64,000 bases of DNA from Bacteroidetes bacterium SW_9_63_38 (GCA_003022435.1 PXUA01000001.1:124001-188000); one strand, 5' to 3'. Positions 34,829 to 44,672 are shown, counted from the first letter of the stretch. Notes: generated by a model from the letters alone, not told the origin. Numbers and translations: made by a program.

Positions 34829-37330
34829 TCAGAACGACTGCCCGATGCCGAAGTGCAGGAGCGGTCCCCCGAACTGATCGGCGAACACATCGTCGTTGGT
34901 CGGGGCTGGATCGTTGAGGCGATACGCGAGGTCGAACCGCACGATGATGTACGGCCACTCAATGCGCAGGCCGAGCCCCGACCCGACGCCCACCTCCGCG
35001 AGATCTCCAAGTCCCTGAATTTTCCCGTTCTCGTCCGCCTCGAAGGACTGCCCCCTCTCCACGAGGCTCTCGTTTCGCGGGCCAAACCACACGTTGCCCG
35101 CATCCAGGAAGGTCGCGCCCACCCAATCGGCCGCGAGGACGTTCCGTAGCAGCATGGTGCGAAGCTCTACGCTGGACTCCAGCTTGATGTCGCCCCCCAG
35201 AAAATCGATGCGTTGCCCCGCCCCTCCCGGCCCCAATTCGCGGAGGCGCCAGCCCCGCACACTGCTCGCCCCGCCGCTGAAGAACCGCCGGTCGAACGGC
35301 ACCAGCGTCGGTCCGCCCGTGGGATGGGCCATCCCCCCGAAGAGCTTCATCGCCAGGGTCGTCCCCTCGCTGAGCCGCACGTACCGGCGCAGGTCCACCG
35401 TGCCACGCACATAGGGTCGATACACGAGCCGCCCCCCCAACCCCCTCTCGGAACTTCCCGTCAGGCCCGGCACTGAGTACTCCAGCCGGTCGGGCGAAAA
35501 GATAAACCGGTCAAAAAGCAGCGGCAACGAGTTCCCCACCTCGGCGGAGGCCTCGTAGATGTGCCCGCTGCGCCGCCGAAGCGGATTGGCCGTGGTCGCC
35601 CGGAAGGTGTACCGAAGTGCCGTATTGATCTGCGGCTGCGTGTAGTCCTCCAGGATCTGTGCCCGTTGTACCGGGTCCTGAATCCGCCGGAAGAGATTGT
35701 CCAGAAATCGATTCTGAAACCCGGACAGCGTATCCGGATTGCTGATGCTCACGTCCAGCACGTCCACCAGGGAGGTCCGCGTGGGGGTGTGGTCCATTTC
35801 GAGCCGGAGCCGTGCACTGCTGCGACTTCGGATGCGAAGGCGCAGATCGTTGCGACGCGCCGTGAGGGCCGATAGCGAGATCCGGGTCCGGGCATTCGTT
35901 AGATTGAACAGCGACTCAAACCCCCCGAAGGGACGAATAAGATAGGGCAGCGTGAGCGACGCCGTGCCCTCCAGCTGGCGGGACGTAATCAGGGTGGAGT
36001 CCAGACTCGTGGCCACCGACCCGGACGCGCGAAGCTCAAACGTCTCTCCCCCGCCCAGCGCATTCACGTTTTTGTATCCCCCCCCAAGCCCAATCCCAAA
36101 CTCACTCGACCCAAAATTGGTGTTGGCCCGCTGCAGGCCGAACGTCTCCGTGCGAAGGCGATGGCGCCGCCGCGTCTGGCCCTTAATCAGCAACGGCAGG
36201 AACCGCACCGAGTCCACGACGGTCGCCTTGTCGAACTGCGGACTCAGGCTGGTCAACGTAAACACCCCGGTCCCTTCCAGTCGTCGCTTCGTATTTTGCA
36301 CTTCCGACTGCCGATACGTCGTCCCAGGCTCAAATTGGAGCGACCGGCGCAGCAGGCCCGCACCGAGCTGCGTCTCGTCCGTAATGGTGCTGGTCACGAG
36401 CGGCGTCCGGCCGGCGGTTGCGGATTGAGCAACCGCGATGGTATCGCGGCGGGGCGGCGCCGTCTCCGGCCCGTTCACCTGAAAGCGGACCGGCCCGAAC
36501 CGATACTGAGGCCCCGGCCGAATCCGAATTGACACGTCCAGTGACCCGGGCGGCGTCCGGTGCTGATAGACAACCGCTCGGACCGAGTCGCGGCTAACGG
36601 CCGCGTAGCCGCGGTCCTGGAGAAACGATAGAATGCGCCGCCGCTCTTCCAGCAGGCGAGACTTCTGGAACCGCTGATCGTCAACCCGGAAGGACAACGG
36701 CGTCTCCGTCTCATAGCGTTTCACGTTCAGGACCGTTTCGCGGACCAGGGCCCGCTTCTGCTCGATGGGAAGTCCCTCAACGCCCTCATACGTCACGCGC
36801 CGAAGGTATGTGGGCGGCCCCGGCGTGACCCGGAACGTCACGTCGGCGCGCGTGCTGTCCTCACTCAACCGAATGGACGACGCCACCGACGCCTCCCGAA
36901 AGCCTTCCTGCTCATAGAATGGGAGCAGACGCTCCTCGTCGTCCGCCACCGTTGTCGAGTCGAGGTAGGCCGGCGGCTCCCCCCCCGATCGCAGCGCCTC
37001 CCCCACCCGGTCCCACATCCAGTCGGCCTTCCCGAGCTGGTAGATCCATCGCCACCACGTCAGACCCGGAATGCCCAACACCCGACGATTGCGAGAGGTG
37101 CGTATTCGTTCCCTCAGGGTCCCCCCGGAAAAATGCTCGTTGCCCCGGATCTCTACACTTCGGACCACCGGACGAGACGACGCTGCCGCCGTCGAGTCGG
37201 TCGGCACGTCCGAGGTCGCCTGTCCCAATGCCGCCTGCACACCTGCCAGCAGGCTTACGGCAAACATCCATCCGCAGCACAACCACCGCCCGACCGCGCC
37301 GTGGCTCCCAAATACGTCCAAACGGTGCAT
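34829..37330 (-). CDS. BamA/TamA (D15/Omp85)-family outer membrane protein
   Basis: This 833-residue outer membrane protein starts MHRLDVFGSHGAVGRWLCCG and has a signal peptide ending near ALGQA. POTRA-like domains occupy about residues 50-330, with VVRSVEIRGNEHFSGGTLRE as the first and TYLRRVTYEGVEGLPIEQKR as another. A C-terminal beta-barrel follows, with the family RGW signature in GGASSVRGWRLRELGPGGAG. The last residues are LLHFGIGQSF, ending in Phe as expected for BAM recognition. The protein is shorter in POTRA repeats than true BamA, so TamA-like or another Omp85 member is equally likely. It is transcribed alone. Confidence 0.9.
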   Translation of the reverse strand: MHRLDVFGSHGAVGRWLCCGWMFAVSLLAGVQAALGQATSDVPTDSTAAASSRPVVRSVEIRGNEHFSGGTLRERIRTSRNRRVLGIPGLTWWRWIYQLGKADWMWDRVGEALRSGGEPPAYLDSTTVADDEERLLPFYEQEGFREASVASSIRLSEDSTRADVTFRVTPGPPTYLRRVTYEGVEGLPIEQKRALVRETVLNVKRYETETPLSFRVDDQRFQKSRLLEERRRILSFLQDRGYAAVSRDSVRAVVYQHRTPPGSLDVSIRIRPGPQYRFGPVRFQVNGPETAPPRRDTIAVAQSATAGRTPLVTSTITDETQLGAGLLRRSLQFEPGTTYRQSEVQNTKRRLEGTGVFTLTSLSPQFDKATVVDSVRFLPLLIKGQTRRRHRLRTETFGLQRANTNFGSSEFGIGLGGGYKNVNALGGGETFELRASGSVATSLDSTLITSRQLEGTASLTLPYLIRPFGGFESLFNLTNARTRISLSALTARRNDLRLRIRSRSSARLRLEMDHTPTRTSLVDVLDVSISNPDTLSGFQNRFLDNLFRRIQDPVQRAQILEDYTQPQINTALRYTFRATTANPLRRRSGHIYEASAEVGNSLPLLFDRFIFSPDRLEYSVPGLTGSSERGLGGRLVYRPYVRGTVDLRRYVRLSEGTTLAMKLFGGMAHPTGGPTLVPFDRRFFSGGASSVRGWRLRELGPGGAGQRIDFLGGDIKLESSVELRTMLLRNVLAADWVGATFLDAGNVWFGPRNESLVERGQSFEADENGKIQGLGDLAEVGVGSGLGLRIEWPYIIVRFDLAYRLNDPAPTNDDVFADQFGGPLLHFGIGQSF

Positions 37331-37729
37331 CCCTGCCACGACACGGTACCGAAACTGGAATGCGCACCTCTCTTCCGGTGCGCCACGAACGACTCAACAT
37401 CCGCCCCCCGATCAACGAAGCGGTCTCCACACCGCCTACATCTCCTCACCGAGACTCCCGCAGCGACGCCGCGGACGATAGATCAGGGACGTGACGGCGA
37501 ACCGGAGCCGCGCCATACGACGCGCGCAACGGTAGCTGGAGTGAACAGTGCCCATCAGGATGCACTCAAAGACACGGGCGACGTTCCAACCAGGCATCGG
37601 CTGGCCCCCGCGAGCACATCCATAACCACAAGGCCCGGGAGCTGTGCACGACCCGGTGCACGCGACACGAGAAAGTGTCCGAATCACCGGATCATAACTT
37701 CCGGTCCCGCCCCCGATGGGACGCCACAG
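37331..37729. other. Intergenic, nothing recognised
   Basis: About 400 bases upstream of the D15-like gene and downstream of the M23 peptidase gene. No supported gene, repeat or terminator. Confidence 0.5.
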
Positions 37730-38746
37730 CTACCGAGCGGCGCGACCGCCGCTTTCCGACTGCGGCTCATCGGAACGGGAGTAATACTCCTGAGTCCGTT
37801 TTTCAAGCTCGTGGTACTGCTCAGGGGACATGTCCGGCACAAAGAAGCGCATTGGATCCAGCGTCTCCCCGGACTGATTGTGCACCTCGTAGTGCAGGTG
37901 CGGTCCCGTGGATCGGCCCGTGTTTCCGCTAAAGCCGATCGTGTCGCCCCGCTGCACCTCAACGCCGCGTGCAATGCCGTCCGGGATTTCCGAGAGGTGT
38001 GCATATCGCGTAGAATATCCTGCTTCGGGATGCCGAACCTCTACAAAGTTTCCGTACGCTGGACTGTACGTAGCCCGTCGGATCTCTCCATTCCCCGTCG
38101 CCATCACCGGGGTTCCGGGTCGAACCAGAAAGTCGACGCCGGCGTGCATCTTTCGCACCTTCAAGATTGGGTGCTTCCGCATCCCATAGCCGGACACGAT
38201 GGGTCCGTTCGTGGGCTGGATAGCGGGAAGCTGCGTAAGACGATTGCTCCGCTTCTTCGCCATCTCCGACAACTCTTGATAGCTGGTCCCCTGCAGGCTG
38301 ACTTGGCGCTCCAGCTTGTCGAGCTTCTGGGCCGTCTTCTTGAGCAGGGACGACGCATCCTCTCCCATCTCGTCGAACTCCTTGTACGGATCGGATCCGC
38401 CGACGCCAACCTGTCGGACATCTTCCGAGATCGGCTTCATCTGAAAAAGCCGCCGATACAACTTCTTGTCCCTCTTCGCCAAGGTGTCAATCTGGGTCGA
38501 CAACGTACTCATCTGCCCATTCACCCGATCCAGTTGGCGCTCCAGGGCCTTATTCTCGACCTTCAGCGACTGCTCCTCCGGCGTGGTTACCCAGTACACG
38601 TCGAGCGCCCACACGGCCAGCCCGGCGAGGATGAGAGCAAGCCCTACAATCCGACCGACCTGCGCGGCGTAATCCTTCCATGTGCACTTGACCTCCTCAA
38701 AAGAGCAGCTTTCCGGATCGTAGTAGTACTTCTGATCCTGGTTCAT
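37730..38746 (-). CDS. M23 (LytM-type) peptidase, membrane-anchored
   Basis: This 338-residue protein has one N-terminal transmembrane helix (VGRIVGLALILAGLAVWAL, about residues 31-49) and a coiled-coil (about 62-100; LKVENKALERQLDRVNGQMS). The peptidase domain starts around residue 190: YGMRKHPILKVRKMHAGVDF with the HxxxD motif and TGPHLHYEVHNQ with the HxH motif, both zinc ligands. These proteins cleave peptidoglycan cross-bridges or act as activators or scaffolds for amidases. All metal ligands are present, so it may be active. The arrangement (TM, coil, LytM) matches the common Bacteroidota murein hydrolase layout. Confidence 0.93.
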   Translation of the reverse strand: MNQDQKYYYDPESCSFEEVKCTWKDYAAQVGRIVGLALILAGLAVWALDVYWVTTPEEQSLKVENKALERQLDRVNGQMSTLSTQIDTLAKRDKKLYRRLFQMKPISEDVRQVGVGGSDPYKEFDEMGEDASSLLKKTAQKLDKLERQVSLQGTSYQELSEMAKKRSNRLTQLPAIQPTNGPIVSGYGMRKHPILKVRKMHAGVDFLVRPGTPVMATGNGEIRRATYSPAYGNFVEVRHPEAGYSTRYAHLSEIPDGIARGVEVQRGDTIGFSGNTGRSTGPHLHYEVHNQSGETLDPMRFFVPDMSPEQYHELEKRTQEYYSRSDEPQSESGGRAAR

Positions 38747-39329
38747 GAAGTCAGGCGTTCAATTCCGGTGGAGAAAACGGAAACACATCGTCTCGAGCAA
38801 TCGAATAGGTGTGCAAGACACGGGAAACGAAACCCGTCAGGCCTTCCCAGTATCCCTTTCACCGCCTTGCGCGTAGCTACTGGCCAGGGGTCTCGTGTCT
38901 ATCTTCACGAGAAACACACGTCCTGGGACCGCTTTCAGCCCGAGTTTCCGTCAAAACGAATGCGTGGCTGGAGGGTGGAGTGGCTGTGAGCTCTGCAGTC
39001 GTACAATTTGAGCACGAATCTCCTACAGCCCCACAGCCGACATCTAACATAGACCCGAGAGGAGGGTATTTCAACCGCATTGCGTTCCGCTTCTAAGGAT
39101 CCGTTACGTTTTTCCGCCTCCCTTGGAGACTCGAGCTCTCTGACGGGGGATTCGTTCTCCCTGCATTTCGCAACACGCGTACCAGCCCATGCGCGGAGGC
39201 CCCTGCGCCCACCATCGAGAAGGATGTAACTGTCTGTCGGACACAACGCTCCGCTAACGACCTCAGCGATCACCCCGGCGCGCCCTTCGACCGACCGGCG
39301 CCGGGCGGTCTGCGTAACGGTGGAAGCAT
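38747..39329. other. Intergenic, nothing recognised
   Basis: This 583-base gap separates the M23 peptidase start from the hprK stop. I found no RNA motif, tandem repeat or convincing reading frame. Confidence 0.5.
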
Positions 39330-40346
39330 TTACTCATAATCCTGCTCAAAATACTCAATGTTGCGCCGCGGCGCGGAGGCCCCTTCCTGCTGAATCCGCT
39401 GCCGAAGCCGCTCGGTAAAGACCTCGGCGGGGTCGTAACCGTAGTGCCGGAGCAGATAATTCATCGCAATCACCTCGCAGATCACGGTGATGTTTTTTCC
39501 GGGCGTAATCGGCACCTGCACCATCGGCAGATCGACCCCGAGAATCTCGTGCGTGTCTTCCACCATGTTGATGCGGGTGTATTCCTCGTCCGCATCCCAG
39601 AGCTGCATGTTGACCACCACCTCGATGCGCTTCTGAAACCGGATGGCGCGGATGCCAAACATCGACCGGACGTCGACGAGGCCGAGGCCGCGCACTTCCA
39701 TGAAGTGCTGTACGAGCTCCGTTCCGGCCCCCATCAGAATGGCCTCCTCCCGCTTCGTGGCAATCACCACGTCGTCGGCCACGAGCCGGTGCCCGCGCTC
39801 CACCAGGTCGAGGGCCACCTCGCTTTTGCCGATGCCGGACTTGCCGATGAGGAGTAGTCCGATGCCGTACACGTCCACCATGGAGCCGTGCACGGCCCGC
39901 TGCGGAGCAAACTGATCGGCCAGGAAGTTGCGCAACAGCGACATGAACCGGACGGTGGGCAGGGGCGTGCGGTACACGGGAATGCCCGCGTCGGTCGCCA
40001 TTGCCGCCAGCGTGTCATCGAGCGCGTTGCCCGCCGTGATAACGATGCACGGCACCGGAAACTGCGTGAGATGCCCGAACGCCTCTCGCCGCCCCGACGC
40101 GTCGAGGTGGTCGAGGTATTGGTTCTCCGTATTGCCCAGAATCTGGATGCGCTGGTGGGTGAAGAGGTCCACATACCCGGCCAGGGCAAGTCCCGGCCGG
40201 TGCAGGTTGCTCTCCGTCACCTCCCGCTCCTCCGTCGTGCCCGGTGCGTTCACGGCCTCCACGTCCACGCCCACCGTTTCGCGCAGCTGGCGCACCATGA
40301 ACTCGACGGTAATTGCATCCTTCTGGAACGTCTTCGACCGTCGCAT
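39330..40346 (-). CDS. hprK: HPr kinase/phosphorylase
   Basis: HprK phosphorylates the seryl residue of HPr and links carbon status to transcription in Gram-positives; in other phyla its target is often unclear. The 338-residue protein has the N-terminal domain (about residues 1-125, with LALAGYVDLFTHQRIQILGN) and the catalytic domain with Walker A GIGLLLIGKSGIGKSEVALD at about 165. The family signature follows in ERGHRLVADDVVIATKREEA, with MEVRGLGLVDVRSMFGIRAI and RINMVEDTHEILGVDLPMVQ. The ATG at 40346 (MRRSKTFQKDA) opens the conserved part. No HPr or PTS gene is near, and it has a long gene-free upstream region. Confidence 0.94.
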   Translation of the reverse strand: MRRSKTFQKDAITVEFMVRQLRETVGVDVEAVNAPGTTEEREVTESNLHRPGLALAGYVDLFTHQRIQILGNTENQYLDHLDASGRREAFGHLTQFPVPCIVITAGNALDDTLAAMATDAGIPVYRTPLPTVRFMSLLRNFLADQFAPQRAVHGSMVDVYGIGLLLIGKSGIGKSEVALDLVERGHRLVADDVVIATKREEAILMGAGTELVQHFMEVRGLGLVDVRSMFGIRAIRFQKRIEVVVNMQLWDADEEYTRINMVEDTHEILGVDLPMVQVPITPGKNITVICEVIAMNYLLRHYGYDPAEVFTERLRQRIQQEGASAPRRNIEYFEQDYE

Positions 40347-41151
40347 GCGCACGGGCCTCTGTGTGCTGACTGGTTGCGGGTTATGGGGTAAGGCGTTGTG
40401 GGTTGGGACTTCTCGTACGTGAGGAACGAGACAGAACCGTTCTGCAATGCTGATCGATGAACGGTTCGTATTGCACCCCGAGGGCACTTCTTCGTTTGCA
40501 CTCAGGGCGCGTAATTCGTATTCCGTGAGGGTGCCCAGTATCCGTGGTCACGAGCCCCCTCACGGAATATGATGGAGTATCAGGGGACTGGACCATAACC
40601 TAAGTTGCGACCTACGTGCTCCGCTTCGAACCGACGGCGGGCAACAGACTGGACCACGGGTATGACTTCGCTTCGTTCAGCCCCAGACCGCCGAATACAG
40701 CGCTTGAGGCAGTCCGCCGTCTGCACGTAAAGGATGATCTCGTTGACTCGGCGCCGGTCGGCCGTCTGTTCGGCATAACGGTCTGGACCTCGCAACGTGC
40801 GGGACAATATGGACGGTTGACGCTGCATTAGGCGTTCGCGCTCCTTCATCACCCTTCAGCTCCCCGGCCCACAACTCATCAGAACCTGTTTTGCGAGCGG
40901 GTGCGTCGCCGAGACACAGTGGGCGAAGGGCCATGGAGTGCCCAAATGAGCCAGGCACACTAGTGTGCCGGAGTGGGACTACCAGGGAGGAGATCTCAGA
41001 TCTCCAACGCAGAAGCTCTATGGCGCGAGATCCACGAAGTCGCAGCGCTGGGAGCAGGGCCATCTAAATGGCCGCGACCGAGTACTTGCCGGAGTGGCCG
41101 TAAACGTCTCGCCAAACAGGTTTTCAACTCATCAACTCATAACCAGGCGCT
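40347..41151. other. Intergenic region upstream of hprK, with palindromes and a 19-bp repeat
   Basis: This 805-base stretch has no supported gene. It contains a 13-bp palindrome CAGAACCGTTCTG (40432-40444) inside a wider inverted repeat (GAACCGTT at 40434 and AACGGTTC at 40460), the long hairpin at 40519-40569, and the 19-bp CAACTCATCAACTCATAAC repeat at 41125-41143 shared with the mutY upstream region. A minus-strand frame at 40580-40852 has a protein-like stretch (QTADCLKRCIRRSGAERS) that I cannot assign. It may be a remnant. Confidence 0.5.
40519..40569. other. Perfect 13-bp inverted repeat (long hairpin)
   Basis: TATTCCGTGAGGG (40519-40531) and CCCTCACGGAATA (40557-40569) are exact inverted copies separated by 25 bases. 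No T run follows on either side. It lies about 175 bases upstream of hprK and may be a regulatory hairpin or the trace of a mobile element. Confidence 0.65.
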
Positions 41152-42147
41152 CTACGGCACCTCGACAGCATTGAGAATGCGGTCGACAATGTCGACGGAC
41201 GTAACCTGCTCGGCCTCCGCCTCATATGTGAGGACGATGCGATGGCGCAGCACGTCCAGGGCCACGGCCCGGACGTCCTCCGGCGTCACGTAGGCCCGGT
41301 GCTTGAGAAAGGCGTGCGCCCGGGCCGCCAGGTTCAGATTGATGCTGGCCCGCGGCGACGCCCCGCACTCGACCAGCGGCGTCAGGGCGTCGAGCTCATG
41401 CTCCGCCGGATCCCGCGACGCGAGCACGAGGTCGACGATGTACTGCTCGACGCGCTCGTCCACGTACAGGTCGTTGAGCACGTCCCGCGCCCGCAAAATC
41501 TGCTCCGGCGTAGCCACCGACTGCACGTCGGCCTGCTCGTCGGTCCGCGCCATCCGCCGCATGATCTCCAGTTCCTCGTCGCGCGTGGGGTAGTCCACCC
41601 CAATCTTGATCATGAAGCGGTCCACCTGCGCCTCCGGCAGCGGGTAGGTGCCCTCCTGTTCGATCGGGTTCTGCGTGGCAAGCACCAGAAACGGATCGTC
41701 GAGCGGGAAGGTGCGCTCTCCGATCGTCACCTGCCGCTCCTGCATGCTTTCCAGCAGGGCGCTCTGCACCTTCGCCGGCGAGCGGTTGATCTCGTCGGCG
41801 AGGATGATGTTGGTGAAAATCGGCCCTTTCTTGATCGAGAAGGTGCCCTGCTTCTGGTTGTAGACAAGCGTCCCCAGCAGGTCGGCGGGCAACAGGTCCG
41901 GCGTGAACTGGATGCGCTGAAAGTCGGTGCCGATGGCATCGGACAGCACGCTCACGGTGAGGGTCTTGGCGAGGCCGGGCACGCCCTCCAGCAGCACGTG
42001 ACCGTCGGCGAGCAGACCGATCAGCAGGCGCTCGATCATGTAGCGCTGCCCCACGACGACCTTCCCGATCTCGTCCATCAGGTCGTCGACGAACGCACTT
42101 TCCGTAGCAATGCGATCCTTGACGTCCGAGAGGTCCTGGTCGGGCAT
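41152..42147 (-). CDS. MoxR-family AAA+ ATPase
   Basis: This 331-residue chaperone-like ATPase starts MPDQDLSDVKDRIATESAFV. Walker A is LLEGVPGLAKTLTV at about residue 55, with the GxPGxAKT form typical of MoxR proteins. The Walker B area is IILADEINRSPAKVQSALLE, followed by MQERQVTIGERTFPL and FLVLATQNPIEQEGTYPLPE with sensor residues. MoxR ATPases usually act with a von Willebrand A-domain protein and a DUF58 protein in metal insertion or stress responses. No such partner is next to it in this window on the visible side; the downstream side is a gene-free stretch. It is preceded by the GHMP-like gene on the same strand. Confidence 0.94.
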   Translation of the reverse strand: MPDQDLSDVKDRIATESAFVDDLMDEIGKVVVGQRYMIERLLIGLLADGHVLLEGVPGLAKTLTVSVLSDAIGTDFQRIQFTPDLLPADLLGTLVYNQKQGTFSIKKGPIFTNIILADEINRSPAKVQSALLESMQERQVTIGERTFPLDDPFLVLATQNPIEQEGTYPLPEAQVDRFMIKIGVDYPTRDEELEIMRRMARTDEQADVQSVATPEQILRARDVLNDLYVDERVEQYIVDLVLASRDPAEHELDALTPLVECGASPRASINLNLAARAHAFLKHRAYVTPEDVRAVALDVLRHRIVLTYEAEAEQVTSVDIVDRILNAVEVP

Positions 42148-42305
42148 AAACGTTGGGAAAACCGAAACGAAGAAGGGGACGGAACGGAACCGCCCCGCAT
42201 GGCGAGAAACAATGCGCCCTTTCCTAACGGATCAGGCCCGGCGTGGTTGATCGAGCCATTCGGGGCGGCCCTCTGTGCGATGAACCGCGATGTCCCTCGG
42301 CCGGC

Positions 42306-43547
42306 TCAGGGGGCCAGTACGCGAAGGCTGCAGCCGTGATGGGCCTCCACCGCGTCGGCGAGGCGGCGCAGTTCCTCGTCGAACGCCCGGGTACGTCCAA
42401 CGACGAGGACGGCCCCAGTACGTCCCGTCATACAGGCGCCGTAGAGGCCGTCGTGGGTGCGCGTCTCTGCCTCCGCCACCACGGCGTCGGCGGCATCGGT
42501 GGTGCCGTCCCAGTGGTCGCGCTGCGAGGCGTGCGACATCAGCAGGAGCGCCCCGATCATCTGCCAGTCGGACCGTCGCATGGCCGCCACGTGCTTCTGG
42601 ACGCGCTGATTTTCGGTAACGAGGTGGCGCGCCACGGACTGCAACGCTTCGGGCAGGGCATCCGTCGCACGCTCTAGATCCCGGTGCTCGAGGTCCCGAA
42701 ACGCGTCGAGCTCATCGAATCCGTGGGTCCGCAATACGCGCAGGGCCTCCTGGGCCTCGGCCTGGCGCCGGCGGTGGAACTCCGCCGAGCGGGGCGCGGT
42801 CCCGTTCGGGTCCACCACGGCCCATCGCAGTGCCGTCCGGGCCTCCGTTTCCACCGGCAAATGCTCATGCGTCGTGGTGTCGACGAGCGTGAACGCCGGG
42901 TCGTGCCCCGCAAACGTGGCGAGCAGGTAGCCCGTGCTGTAGGGGTGGTCGAAGGCAGCCCCGATCTCGCCCGCAAGAACCGGCACGAGGTCATCACGCA
43001 GGCGCTCTACGCTGTCGAGATCGACGGCGGCCGTCACATCAAGCGCCTGGACGACGCGGGTCACGGCAACGGCGAGGGCGGCCAGGTATCCGTCCCGGCA
43101 CACTCCGGGCACGGTGCTCAGCACGGCCACCTCCACCGGCTGGTCGGCGATCAGCTCCTGCAGGATGCGCCGGACCGCTACGACCCACGGGGGCGGCGAG
43201 GCGGCCTCGTCCGTCCACGTATCCGACGTGCCGGCAAACGTAATGCGCGACGTGTCGGCCGGCCGGGCCGCGACCGCGATGCCGTGCCGCAGGGGCATGA
43301 AAAGCCCAAAGCCCTCCGAGTAGTGGGTCTGGTCGGCCTGCACGCCGACCGTGCCGCAGGCATAGGCCGTGGCGGCCGCAGAGCCACTCGGGCCGAGACG
43401 GTCGTGCAGAAGGGCCCGGGCCTCTTGCTTCAGCGTGTCCGGATCGGGCGGAGCGGCTTCATCGAGCGCCTCGGGGGCCGCTGCGTAGGCGGTCTCTTCC
43501 CGGGCGGGCGGCAACAACGACGTGACAGACGGCGCATCGGACGACAT
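42306..43547 (-). CDS. Galactokinase-like GHMP-family protein with degenerate active site
   Basis: The 413-residue protein shows weak but ordered similarity to galactokinase. ACGTVGVQADQTHYSEGFGL replaces the family APGRVNLIGEHTDYxxGxVL, then MPLRHGIAVAARP. Where the GHMP ATP-binding PxxxGLGSSA should be, STVPGVCRDGYLAALAVAVT is found. A C-terminal LLLMSHASQRDHWDGTTDAA corresponds to galactokinase MxxSHxSLRDxYxVSxxELD, and YGACMTGRTGAVLVVGR to the GGRMTGxGFGG region. The His-Asp of the first motif and the SHxSxRD block persist, but glycine-rich ATP and sugar contacts are altered. It may be a catalytically dead homologue with a regulatory role, or a new GHMP subfamily. Confidence 0.7.
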   Translation of the reverse strand: MSSDAPSVTSLLPPAREETAYAAAPEALDEAAPPDPDTLKQEARALLHDRLGPSGSAAATAYACGTVGVQADQTHYSEGFGLFMPLRHGIAVAARPADTSRITFAGTSDTWTDEAASPPPWVVAVRRILQELIADQPVEVAVLSTVPGVCRDGYLAALAVAVTRVVQALDVTAAVDLDSVERLRDDLVPVLAGEIGAAFDHPYSTGYLLATFAGHDPAFTLVDTTTHEHLPVETEARTALRWAVVDPNGTAPRSAEFHRRRQAEAQEALRVLRTHGFDELDAFRDLEHRDLERATDALPEALQSVARHLVTENQRVQKHVAAMRRSDWQMIGALLLMSHASQRDHWDGTTDAADAVVAEAETRTHDGLYGACMTGRTGAVLVVGRTRAFDEELRRLADAVEAHHGCSLRVLAP

Positions 43548-43628
43548 GGGATCACAAACACAAGTTGGGCGAAAACGAGGAGGAACGGACCGTGACCGTG
43601 CCGCGTCCGGCCCGACGTCGGGACGGGA

Positions 43629-44555
43629 TTATGCCGGATCGAGCCGGTCGCCCTCCGCGAGGTCGTACCCGTTCAGGAAGTCCGTTGCGTCGAGCTTCTG
43701 ATGCCCGGGCTGTTGAATCGTACGCACCTCGACGGCCTCCTCCCCGCAGGCAACAAGGAGACGACTGTTTGCCTCAAGAATCGTGCCCGGCGGCCCTTCC
43801 CCCTCCGCCCGGCGCGTCTCGTAGATCTTGAGGCGCGTGTCGTCGTGCATGGTCCAGGCCCCCGGGTACGGCGACAGGCCCCGGACGTGGTTGTGCACGT
43901 CCTCTCCCGGCGCGGCCCACGGGATTTCACAGTCGTCGTCGTGAATCTTGGGCGCAGGCGTGGCGCGGCGGTCGTCCTGCGGCTGCGGGTCGGCGGTGCC
44001 TGCCTCGATCTGCCGGACCGTCTCCACCACCACCTCTCCCCCAAGCTCCTTCATGCGGTCGTGCGCCGACCCGGCGGTCTCGTTGGGCCCAATCGACATG
44101 CGTTTCTGCAGGATGATGTCGCCGGTGTCCACCGACGGCTTCAGGAAAAAGGTCGTCACACCGGTCTCACGCTCGCCCTGCATAATGGCGTGGTTGATGG
44201 GCGCCGCGCCCCGGTACTTCGGCAGCAGCGAGCCGTGCAGATTGAAGGCCCCCTCGGTGGCCGCCGTGAAGACTTCGGGCGGCAGAATTTTGTAGGCCAC
44301 CACCGCGATCACATCCGGGGCCAGGTTGGCCACCGCCTCGGCAAAGCCCGGATCGGTCACGTCCTCGGGCTGAAGAATGCGATCGATCCCCGCCTCCTGC
44401 GCGGCCTTCTTGACGGGCGTCGGCGACACTTTCTGGCCGCGGCCCCGCGGACGATCGGGCCCCGTGGCCACCGCCACCGGCGCGTAGTCGGCCTCCACGA
44501 GCTTCGTAAGCGAGGGCACGGCAAACGCCGGCGTGCCCATAAACACCACTCTCAT
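43629..44555 (-). CDS. fmt: Methionyl-tRNA formyltransferase
   Basis: Fmt adds the formyl group to initiator Met-tRNA. The 308-residue protein starts MRVVFMGTPAFAVPSLTKLV. The catalytic Asn and His are in FNLHGSLLPKYRGAAPINHA at about residue 108, with the conserved Asp in LKPSVDTGDIILQKR. The C-terminal OB-like domain has PWAAPGEDVHNHVRGLSPYP and WTMHDDTRLKIYETRRA. The ATG at 44555 is followed at once by the conserved strand. It lies downstream of ftsY on the same strand, with 117 bases between. Confidence 0.96.
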   Translation of the reverse strand: MRVVFMGTPAFAVPSLTKLVEADYAPVAVATGPDRPRGRGQKVSPTPVKKAAQEAGIDRILQPEDVTDPGFAEAVANLAPDVIAVVAYKILPPEVFTAATEGAFNLHGSLLPKYRGAAPINHAIMQGERETGVTTFFLKPSVDTGDIILQKRMSIGPNETAGSAHDRMKELGGEVVVETVRQIEAGTADPQPQDDRRATPAPKIHDDDCEIPWAAPGEDVHNHVRGLSPYPGAWTMHDDTRLKIYETRRAEGEGPPGTILEANSRLLVACGEEAVEVRTIQQPGHQKLDATDFLNGYDLAEGDRLDPA

Positions 44556-44672
44556 AAACAATGTCGATTTTCGAGTGTCGAATGGCGAATGTTCGTCTCT
44601 CCCCGTTGCGGTCGGTCCGTAATCGCGAGGCGCCGCCTCGCGACTCTCCAACGACGACCCCATCCATCGTTC

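Noticed and set aside
40580-40852. 90-residue minus-strand frame upstream of hprK
   Set aside because: A protein-like stretch is present but there is no family match, no start context and no second copy in the window.
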